Positions 1 through 6,011 of a stretch of DNA of 6,548 nucleotides are shown here, piece after piece; positions within the stretch are counted from its first letter, which is position 1; each line of letters opens with the position of its first letter. This DNA comes from an uncultured Rhodopirellula sp. (GTDB taxonomy: Bacteria; Planctomycetota; Planctomycetia; Pirellulales; Pirellulaceae), in assembly GCA_913061385.1 (NCBI GenBank), contig CAJXTM010000227.1:1-6548 (forward strand), in the 5' to 3' direction. Position numbers and translations under genes: made by a program. The notes beneath the pieces are model-generated. The model saw only the letters and a list, made by a program, of their open reading frames with translations, did no database searches and was not told where the DNA came from.

Positions 1-84
1 TGCCTGCTTGCTGATGTCGGTCGACGGATGCCTGCTTGCTGATGTCGGTCGACGGATGCCTGCTTGCTGATGTCGGTCGACGGG
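1..84. repeat. 28-bp tandem repeat, three copies, cut by the window edge
   Basis: Three head-to-tail copies of a 28-base unit occupy 1-28, 29-56 and 57-84. They are identical except for the last base of the third copy (G instead of A). Each unit contains the palindrome GTCGAC. There are no spacers, so this is not a CRISPR array. Because 28 is not a multiple of 3, the TGA in each unit falls in a different plus-strand frame (12-14, 40-42, 68-70), so all three plus frames are closed. No minus-strand frame has a stop inside the array. The array lies downstream of the mutase gene ending at 166. The true copy number is unknown because the window starts inside or at the edge of the array. Confidence 0.95.
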
Positions 85-165
85 CGCCGAATCAAAACGA
101 CGCATTACCGCACATCAAGAAACTTTATGGCTCGTTGCCGTTTCCGATTGTTGAAGCCAGTTGCC

Positions 166-1995
166 TTACGCGTTTGTTTTGGCGTACTGGCGAACGTCCA
201 ATTCCAAGGCAATCAATCTAGATTCCAGTTTTGATTGTGCCTCGTCGAGGTCACTCGCTGATTCTTCTGTAGACGCGCGAGTGAATACATAGAGTTTGAT
301 CTTGGGCTCAGTTCCGCTCGGTCGTACCGCGACATAGTTACCTTCTTCTTCGAGGTCCATGATGATCAGGTCACCAACAGGGCCTTTCAATTTCTGGGAG
401 TCACCGGATAACAAATTGGTCTGTTTGGAATTGCCGTAGTCTCTGATTTGCTTGAGCGGAATTCCGGCAAGTTGTTGCGGTGGTGACTCGCGAAACGCCT
501 TCATCAGACGTTTCATGGCAGCCATGCCTTCGCTGCCTTCCATGAACAGGTTGATCAGCATTTCGCGATGATATCCGTGCTTGCGATGCAGCTCACACAG
601 GTAGTCATGCATTGAGACACCTTTTGCTTTCAGTTCTGCGGCCAATTCGCACATCAGCATGCACGCGACCGCACCATCTTTATCCCGGCAGTACTGGCCA
701 ATCAGGTACCCGTGCGATTCTTCGGTTCCGAACGCGAATTGGTCTGGGCCTTCACGGTCGATTACTTCTGCGATGTGCTTGAATCCAACCAGCAGATCAC
801 CAACGCATCGCACACCATAACTTTCTGCGATCCGCCGGGTTAACTCCGTCGTGACGAGGGTTTTGATGATGTAATTGTCGGCAGTGAGTGTGCCAGCTTC
901 AGTCCGTTTACTCAGTACATATTGGGTGAGAATTGCGCCGATTTCATTTCCGTTGAATGTCCGCCACGCTCCGCTGGCGTCCAGTGTGATCGGGGCGGCG
1001 CAGCCAATGCGATCGCAGTCCGGGTCGGTGACAAGGATCAGGTCGGCATCGATTTCCCGACCGTGTTCGATCGGTTTGTCGAAGACTGCCTGATTTTCAG
1101 GATTGGATACGTGTCCAGGGACGTTCGGGAAATCACCACTCGGAGTGGCGTGTGGCTGGTAGACGTGTACGTCAGTGAATCCATCACGTTTTAGAAGAGG
1201 TACGACTGCAGCGGCACCGACGCCATGCAGAGGCGAGTAGAGAACCTTTGCATCGCGTGGCCCCGGAAAACCACAAGCCACTGCGGCATCGGTAAAGGTC
1301 GCGTCGATCTCATCAGTCACGACTTCCACTTTTCCTTCGGCAACCGCTTGGTCAAATGGTGTGACGCGGATCTCCTGACAGGTCATGACACGGTCGATGA
1401 TCCCTTTATCGTGCGGTGGAAGCACTTGGGCTCCACTGGACCAGTAAACTTTCACGGCATTGTCGCTGGGGGGATTATGGCTGGCCGTGACCATGATTCC
1501 GCAATCGCATTGCTTTTCGCGAACTGCAAAAGACAGTTGCGGTGTCGCCCGGTAATCATCCAGCAGGTAGACCTTGAATCCGGCTGCAACCATGATCCCG
1601 GCGCACAATTCTGTGAAGTGGCGTGATTTGTGCCGTGTGTCGTAGGCGATCGCACAGGACAGCTCTTTCTTCCCGGCGTAATAATCAACCACGTAGTCAG
1701 CGAGTCCTTGGGCGCTCTCGCCGATGGTGCGGTCATTGATGGCATTCGATCCGATGGGATACATGCGTCCTCGTCGGCCACCAGTTCCGAAAGGAATGAT
1801 GGTCCAGAATGCATCGTCCAGTGCTTGCCACTGTTGATTCTGAATATGGTCAACGACAGCCGCGCGGTATTCAGAGTATCTGTCCTCCGTTAGCCACACG
1901 GTAACGTTTTCGGCGGCTGTCTGGCTCAAGTTGCCTGCGGAAACGGCCGATTCGATTGCATCGAGAGACTCTTGAACTTGTTCCACGTTGCTCAT
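166..1995 (-). CDS. Phospho-sugar mutase (phosphoglucomutase/phosphomannomutase, PGM2-like)
   Basis: This is a cytoplasmic alpha-D-phosphohexomutase, predicted to interconvert hexose 6-phosphate and hexose 1-phosphate through a phosphoserine enzyme. The protein is 609 residues from the ATG at 1995. All four family signatures are present: the active-site loop TASHNPP with catalytic Ser172, the Mg-binding loop DPDCDR (324-329), the sugar-binding loop GTEESHGY (423-430) and the phosphate-binding loop RPSGTEP (558-564). An N-terminal FGTGGRRGRM (from about residue 69) matches the usual start of domain 1. The length of about 600 residues and the GTEESHGY loop suit the PGM2-like group (glucose/mannose or pentose phosphates) rather than the roughly 450-residue ManB/GlmM group. 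A longer frame reaches a TTG at 2046, but the predicted promoter would place the transcript start near 2054, and the ATG gives a normal N terminus, so 1995 was chosen. No good Shine-Dalgarno is visible. It is divergent from the glmM-like gene. Exact substrate preference (glucose, mannose or deoxyribose phosphate) cannot be read from the sequence. Confidence 0.93.
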   Translation of the reverse strand: MSNVEQVQESLDAIESAVSAGNLSQTAAENVTVWLTEDRYSEYRAAVVDHIQNQQWQALDDAFWTIIPFGTGGRRGRMYPIGSNAINDRTIGESAQGLADYVVDYYAGKKELSCAIAYDTRHKSRHFTELCAGIMVAAGFKVYLLDDYRATPQLSFAVREKQCDCGIMVTASHNPPSDNAVKVYWSSGAQVLPPHDKGIIDRVMTCQEIRVTPFDQAVAEGKVEVVTDEIDATFTDAAVACGFPGPRDAKVLYSPLHGVGAAAVVPLLKRDGFTDVHVYQPHATPSGDFPNVPGHVSNPENQAVFDKPIEHGREIDADLILVTDPDCDRIGCAAPITLDASGAWRTFNGNEIGAILTQYVLSKRTEAGTLTADNYIIKTLVTTELTRRIAESYGVRCVGDLLVGFKHIAEVIDREGPDQFAFGTEESHGYLIGQYCRDKDGAVACMLMCELAAELKAKGVSMHDYLCELHRKHGYHREMLINLFMEGSEGMAAMKRLMKAFRESPPQQLAGIPLKQIRDYGNSKQTNLLSGDSQKLKGPVGDLIIMDLEEEGNYVAVRPSGTEPKIKLYVFTRASTEESASDLDEAQSKLESRLIALELDVRQYAKTNA

Positions 1996-2056
1996 TTTCA
2001 CCAACAGAGAATGATTGAAAAGAAAAGACCGACACCACCTCGTCAAATCTGGTAAT

Positions 2057-2066
2057 TAGAATTCTA
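2057..2066. promoter_or_regulatory. 10-bp perfect palindrome in the divergent mutase spacer
   Basis: TAGAATTCTA reads the same on both strands and lies roughly mid-way in the 120-bp spacer (1996-2115) between the two mutase start codons. Each strand therefore shows TAGAAT, five of six matches to a sigma-70 type -10 element, and the two overlap by two bases. It may be a shared core-promoter element or a small operator. Only the minus-strand copy has a good -35 partner; no -35 at normal spacing is seen for the plus strand. Confidence 0.4.
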
Positions 2067-2090
2067 TTTGCAGATGATGGAAACTGGCAA
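2061..2090 (-). promoter_or_regulatory. Candidate sigma-70-like promoter for the PGM2-like gene
   Basis: On the minus strand TTGCCA (2090-2085, five of six matches to TTGACA) is followed after 18 bases by TAGAAT (2066-2061, five of six matches to TATAAT). Transcription would begin near 2054, leaving a leader of about 59 bases before the ATG at 1995. This is a consensus match read by eye, not an experimental start. If real, the promoter lies within the glmM 5' region. Confidence 0.4.
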
Positions 2091-2115
2091 CGAGGGATAC
2101 AAGGCTTGGGAAAAT

Positions 2116-3456
2116 ATGAGCGAATTGATCATTAGCGTTAGCGGTTTACGCGGGATCGTGGGAGAAACCCTGACTCCGGAGGTGGCAACCCGTTTTGTTG
2201 CTGCTTTCGCGTCAAAGTTGCCCTCGGGCCCGATCATTGTGGGGCGCGATGGACGCAATAGTGGACCGATGCTGTCACGTGCAATCACTGCCGCTCTGAT
2301 GGCGAGCGGCCGCGATTGCATAGAAGCTGATGTTGCGGCAACCCCGACGATTGGCGTTCTAGTGAGGGAATTGCAAGCTGCTGGAGCTGTCCAGATTTCT
2401 GCCAGTCACAATCCGCCTCCTTATAATGGGATCAAGTTATTTGGCCCTGCCGGGCGAGTGCTCGATGCGGAAACCGGCAGTGCTATCCGCGATGCCTATT
2501 TTGCTCATGAGACTGATTGGGCCACATTCGATCAACTCGGCACCATCACGAATTCACTGGATCCACACCTGCCCCATTTGGACAAGGTTTTGGCAACGGT
2601 CGATGTTGCTGCGATTGCAATGGCAAAACACCGTGTTTTGCTAGACAGCAATCACGGGGCGGGCGGACTGCTGGGCAGGCGACTGTTAGAAAAGCTGGGT
2701 TGTGAAATTGTCTTGGTCGGAGAGACGCCCGACGGTCAATTTGCTCACGTGCCGGAGCCTACCGCAGAAAATTTGAAAGGGATTGCAGAGTTGGTCCGAA
2801 CAGAGAAGTGTGCGGTGGGATTCTGTCAGGATCCGGATGCCGACCGGTTGGCATTGGTGGATGGAGCAGGACGCTATATCGGTGAAGAATTAACTCTTGC
2901 ACTCTGTGTCCAGCGGGCGATGTCTCATCCCGACACACGTGGACCCATTGTGATCAATGGAGCCACTAGCGGAATGAGCGAGAGTTTAGCCGAGCAGGCC
3001 GGCGTTCAGTCCTTCCGAAGTGCAGTAGGCGAGGCAAATGTCGCCGACATGATGATTGCCCAGAATGCGACCTACGGAGGTGAGGGCAATGGTGGCCCCA
3101 TCGATCCGCGAGTGGGCTATGTGCGGGACAGCTTTGTCGGAATGGCGCAGGTGCTGGATCTCATGACCAGCAGTGGCAATTCACTGGCGGAGCTTGCTGA
3201 TGCTTTGCCAAAATTTCACATCGTTAAATCGGTGGCTCAGGTTACGGCTGATGAGTTGCCCGTGTTGTTGTCTCGTCTTGTTTCCGCGCATCCCGAGGCC
3301 GATGCAACCACCGGAGATGGCCTACGGTTGGCTTGGAGTGATAAATGGCTGTTGGTTCGTGGAAGCAACACCGAGCCGATCGTCAGGTTGATTGCAGAGG
3401 CTCAGACGCAGGCCGAAGCACAGGATCTTTGCGATCGAGCTGCAGCGTTGATTTGA
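2116..3456 (+). CDS. glmM: Phosphoglucosamine mutase, GlmM type
   Basis: This is a predicted cytoplasmic enzyme converting glucosamine 6-phosphate to glucosamine 1-phosphate, the step before GlmU in UDP-GlcNAc synthesis for peptidoglycan and other glycans. The protein has 446 residues, the normal family length. It opens with ISVSGLRGIVG and has the active-site loop SASHNPP with catalytic Ser97, the Mg-binding loop DPDADR (239-244), the sugar-binding loop GGEGNGG (321-327) and the phosphate loop RGSNTEP (415-421). GGEGNGG and SNTEP are seen in the archaeal-style GlmM branch rather than the E. coli-style GGEQSGH form, so the GlmM call is from family resemblance; phosphomannomutase or phosphoglucomutase activity remains possible. 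The loop Arg-Gly-Ser replaces the more usual Arg-Pro-Ser. The frame is open back to a TTG at 2068 with ATGs at 2074 and 2077, but the ATG at 2116 matches the family N terminus. No strong Shine-Dalgarno precedes it. It is divergent from the PGM2-like gene and convergent with the ceramidase-like gene. Confidence 0.85.
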   Translation: MSELIISVSGLRGIVGETLTPEVATRFVAAFASKLPSGPIIVGRDGRNSGPMLSRAITAALMASGRDCIEADVAATPTIGVLVRELQAAGAVQISASHNPPPYNGIKLFGPAGRVLDAETGSAIRDAYFAHETDWATFDQLGTITNSLDPHLPHLDKVLATVDVAAIAMAKHRVLLDSNHGAGGLLGRRLLEKLGCEIVLVGETPDGQFAHVPEPTAENLKGIAELVRTEKCAVGFCQDPDADRLALVDGAGRYIGEELTLALCVQRAMSHPDTRGPIVINGATSGMSESLAEQAGVQSFRSAVGEANVADMMIAQNATYGGEGNGGPIDPRVGYVRDSFVGMAQVLDLMTSSGNSLAELADALPKFHIVKSVAQVTADELPVLLSRLVSAHPEADATTGDGLRLAWSDKWLLVRGSNTEPIVRLIAEAQTQAEAQDLCDRAAALI

Positions 3457-3491
3457 TTCACTGCCACCATTTGATGGACGCAGTGAATCAA
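3453..3491. terminator. Stem-loop between convergent genes, overlapping the glmM stop
   Basis: A perfect 12-bp inverted repeat pairs 3453-3464 with 3480-3491 around a 15-base loop. Inside the loop CCAT (3467-3470) can pair with ATGG (3474-3477), extending the hairpin. The glmM stop codon TGA (3454-3456) is inside the left arm. No T-run follows on either strand, so it is not a classical intrinsic terminator. Its symmetry and place between convergent genes suggest a bidirectional terminator or a 3'-end stabiliser. Confidence 0.55.
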
Positions 3492-3568
3492 GAAGCGTGA
3501 TGACGTCGAAACCGTGTGCGGGGTGAGCTTAAACACCAGCCAGAAACTGGTTGAGGGAGCCATTTCCT

Positions 3569-5692
3569 TTACGGAGCCGTTTTCTCTACGGGGATCAGGC
3601 TTTTGGGCACACCTTTGAAAATAGCAACCTCGTCAATGCGGCCCTCGAAGTTCGATTGATGGTCGCTGCGGCCGCCGATGAAATAGGTGGCGATCTTGGG
3701 TGCTCCCGATGATTGAATCGCGACGTCAATTTCAGCGACCGGGTTTTGGTTCAGGTAGACCCGTAGTCGTTTGCCATCCTTGACCAGTAATAAGTGGTTC
3801 CATTTCCAGCGTGGGATTTCCGTTTTGCCCACGACGGGTTCAGAGAGTCCCTTCTGGAACATCAAGCGTCCGGGCACACCGTCCGTTCCACTGATTCCGA
3901 TATGCTCACCGGCTTGGCTAATTGCGTGAGGGTAGTCATTGGACAGCAGCCATCCGGTCGTCGCCCGGGCATCATTTGGCATTCCATTCCAGAACTCCAT
4001 GCTGATGCTGTAGGAATCGCTGAGTGACGCAAGGCGAGTCCGCGCGCGGCCGCCTGCAAAGTGTGCGCAACGATTCACTTCCTTACCGGTGGTGTACTTG
4101 TGCTGGGGCGTGGAAGGTCCGGGAAGATAGAAACAGACACCCGGATCGTAAACACCGTCATGTTGGTTACCAGACTGGTCGATCAGCGTGGGGCCCTCTG
4201 TCTCAGCAAAGCGGTAGTAGGCTAGGGGGTTAGCTGCGATCAGTTTCTCGGCCGCCGCGCCCGAGGTCTCGTGGGGTTGTCTTCGGGTTTGTTGGGTAAC
4301 CGTTTCCAGAAGGTTCACTGCTGTCGCAACAATTCGCGGTTCGGCGGTCACCTCAAGCCCTGCTGATCTGGCTGCCCATGTGTTGTAGCCTCCCAATAAA
4401 TGCTGTTCGGGGGGCGGAATGTAGCCATCTGCTCCGTTGGCAAGTTCTATCACCATGGTGTTGGGGAACGGGCTTTGAGCTTTCAGTTTCAGACCGGTGA
4501 GGGCATAGGTTTCGTTAGGAGTCGAAGCGATCGCAATCTCACCGATGCGTATCGCCTGGACAACAATTTCAGTCGATTGCATTTGATCAAGCAGAACTTG
4601 TTCTCGCGCGTAAACTTCTAATCGATCCTTAGGGGCGTCAGAGTCCATTGCATCAACAATTCGTTGGGACCAGTCCAGCATTTGCCGATTGGGGACACGG
4701 TACTTCATTGGGATCCGTGACTCCGCCATCGCGATTGTGGCGTTGTCCTCAAATTCAACTGATTCAAAGACTTGTTTGGCGACTTCCAGCAGGCCCTGGG
4801 TGTAGCCTTCGATTGTCGGGTTTTCACCACTCTTCCATGTCATGTAATCGCGCCGCCAAACGTCTCCGCTGCAGCCATGGGACATGATCCCAACCATTTC
4901 CGAATTGGGGTGCTGCTGTTTGGCGTATTGTTGCAGGCCATCACAAAAAAGGCCAAAGTAGTCAGCGCTGATTGCCTTGTCGCTGAAGTAGTGCATGGAA
5001 AAGTTTGCGAGTGCGGCAATGGGGGTTCCATCCGTTGCTTGGAAAACAATCATGGACAGATCGGGGTCTTCAGGGCCAGACTGCCCGGTGACGTCGTCTG
5101 GGTTGGTTGCTGCATGCATATTGGCACGCACAGTCGGGTTTCCAAACGGGTCTTCCGCCAAGCGATCGGGGCGACGGACCCAACGCCGTAAAGCGGTAAA
5201 CTGCTCTGCTTGGGCCACGCCCCAGCCCACTCTCGCGGGTTGTAGCTTTTTCTCGGCCTGGACGAGAGCTTCGACTAGGCGTTGACGCAGGAAGGGGACG
5301 TACGCTGGGTCAGGCTCGGTACCCAGGCAGCCAAATGACGATGGCGCAGTGTGCGTGTGAGTTGCCGAAATCAGGATCCGATCCGCGGTGAGTTTTGTTT
5401 TCTTGGCGGCGAGGTTCTTGGCTTCATCCAGGAGGAACTTGGGAAGCATGCAGCTGTCCACCACCACGATCCCGAGACGCTCGTTCCCATCGTCCACGAC
5501 CACGGCACGGGCGTTGACATGTGTTTTGATCTCGTCGGCTGAACGCGACAGCATTCCACCATTGACAAGAACCGGCAATTGCCGGGGAGTAATGTCAACG
5601 ATTGCGGCGCCCACCTGCAGTTCTGCCCGAGCGGACGGTATCAAGATGAGAGTGCAAGTGATCCAACAGATGACAAGCTCTATGGTTTTCAT
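3569..5692 (-). CDS. Secreted neutral/alkaline ceramidase-like protein with C-terminal LamG domain
   Basis: The protein has 707 residues. Residues 1-23 form a Sec signal peptide (hydrophobic core, then ARA before ELQVG), so it is exported. Residues about 24-465 resemble the neutral/alkaline non-lysosomal ceramidase domain. Candidate zinc ligands can be matched by motif: His112 in ATHTHT, His234 in FSMHYF, Glu394 in TPNE and Tyr424 in NGADGY, paralleling the His, His, Glu, Tyr set of Pseudomonas ceramidase. The region that should hold the catalytic serine (GNLS or GDVS in true ceramidases) reads SGDVW, with Trp279 at that place, so ceramide hydrolysis is doubtful. Residues about 487-696 form a LamG/concanavalin-like fold (AYYRFAE, DQSGNQHDGVY, GRIDEVAIFKG), likely for binding sugar or surface material. 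The ATG at 5692 starts directly at the signal peptide, with GGAG about 10 bases upstream. The substrate is unknown: an amidase or another metal-dependent hydrolase acting on lipids or glycans is possible. It is convergent with glmM and divergent from nusB, so probably transcribed alone. Confidence 0.88.
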   Translation of the reverse strand: MKTIELVICWITCTLILIPSARAELQVGAAIVDITPRQLPVLVNGGMLSRSADEIKTHVNARAVVVDDGNERLGIVVVDSCMLPKFLLDEAKNLAAKKTKLTADRILISATHTHTAPSSFGCLGTEPDPAYVPFLRQRLVEALVQAEKKLQPARVGWGVAQAEQFTALRRWVRRPDRLAEDPFGNPTVRANMHAATNPDDVTGQSGPEDPDLSMIVFQATDGTPIAALANFSMHYFSDKAISADYFGLFCDGLQQYAKQQHPNSEMVGIMSHGCSGDVWRRDYMTWKSGENPTIEGYTQGLLEVAKQVFESVEFEDNATIAMAESRIPMKYRVPNRQMLDWSQRIVDAMDSDAPKDRLEVYAREQVLLDQMQSTEIVVQAIRIGEIAIASTPNETYALTGLKLKAQSPFPNTMVIELANGADGYIPPPEQHLLGGYNTWAARSAGLEVTAEPRIVATAVNLLETVTQQTRRQPHETSGAAAEKLIAANPLAYYRFAETEGPTLIDQSGNQHDGVYDPGVCFYLPGPSTPQHKYTTGKEVNRCAHFAGGRARTRLASLSDSYSISMEFWNGMPNDARATTGWLLSNDYPHAISQAGEHIGISGTDGVPGRLMFQKGLSEPVVGKTEIPRWKWNHLLLVKDGKRLRVYLNQNPVAEIDVAIQSSGAPKIATYFIGGRSDHQSNFEGRIDEVAIFKGVPKSLIPVEKTAP

Positions 5693-5883
5693 CGACGGTT
5701 TACTCCGTGTTTGTGACGGATAGTCATGCCATCATGTGAAAGAGATTTTCTAACAATGAGGGCAGCTAAGGCGGGCGTATTCGAGGCTGGGGAGCATTCG
5801 CTCCGTCCCTAATCTAACGGATTCAAACACCTGCCTGAGCCTGCGGCATTAGATTCGGTGGGCCACTGGGGGCAGTCAGGGTT

Positions 5884-5913
5884 TTGGCAGCGTGGCCGTA
5901 TTGTGCCAATATT
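5884..5913 (+). promoter_or_regulatory. Tentative nusB promoter
   Basis: TTGGCA (5884-5889, five of six matches to TTGACA) is followed after 18 bases by AATATT (5908-5913, four of six matches to TATAAT). Transcription would start near 5920, about 92 bases before the nusB ATG and at the beginning of the hairpin at 5920-5951. The -10 is weak and a chance match is quite possible. Confidence 0.25.
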
Positions 5914-5919
5914 TCACCT

Positions 5920-5951
5920 GGCGCCCAATCGACCTTCAAACCTATTGCGCC
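5920..5951 (+). other. Stem-loop in the probable nusB leader
   Basis: GGCGC (5920-5924) and AAT (5927-5929) can pair with ATT (5944-5946) and GCGCC (5947-5951), giving an 8-bp stem with a two-base bulge (CC, 5925-5926) and a 14-base loop. It lies 60 bases before nusB. It may stabilise or regulate the leader, or be a chance structure. It matches no riboswitch class that I recognise. Confidence 0.3.
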
Positions 5952-6011
5952 TACAATCCGCCAAACCAACTCACCGTCTCTTTTCTGAAGCCATCCACAG
6001 TCTAGGCCCGT

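Larger units (their letters stand above)
5693..6011. other. 319-bp intergenic region between ceramidase-like gene and nusB
   Basis: I see no supported gene, tRNA or mobile element here. It must hold the start signals of both flanking divergent genes. Visible structure: a small hairpin at 5791-5804 (GGAGC, loop ATTC, GCTCC); a 7-bp inverted repeat AATCTAA/TTAGATT (5811-5817 with 5849-5855); a G-rich plus-strand stretch at 5857-5887; a 6-bp inverted repeat GGCCAC/GTGGCC (5861-5866 with 5892-5897); and a longer hairpin at 5920-5951, listed separately. No convincing -10/-35 pair was found for the ceramidase-like gene. Confidence 0.7.

Noticed and set aside
1..84. CRISPR array
   Set aside because: The 28-base repeats are directly adjacent with no spacers, and no cas-like gene is present.
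128..159. Hairpin TGGCT/AGCCA as a terminator for the PGM2-like gene
   Set aside because: Only five base pairs with a 22-base loop and no T-run; too weak to claim.
1225..1626. Open frame of 133 codons on the plus strand within the PGM2-like gene
   Set aside because: It lies wholly opposite a gene with all the family motifs, has no recognisable domain, and is a typical antisense shadow. The same applies to the minus-strand 133-codon frame at 1452-1853.
3534..3551. Small hairpins (CCAG/CTGG, ACCAG/CTGGT) as a terminator for the ceramidase-like gene
   Set aside because: Stems of only 4-5 bp with mutually exclusive pairings and only a short T-run on the minus strand; the 3453-3491 stem-loop is a better candidate.
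4772..5191. Open frame of 139 codons on the plus strand within the ceramidase-like gene
   Set aside because: It is antisense to well-supported coding sequence and the translation shows no domain or sensible start context.
5819..5832. tRNA-like T-arm near GGATTCAAACACC
   Set aside because: The sequence lacks the GTTC(A/G)A core with matching stem, and no cloverleaf can be formed around it.
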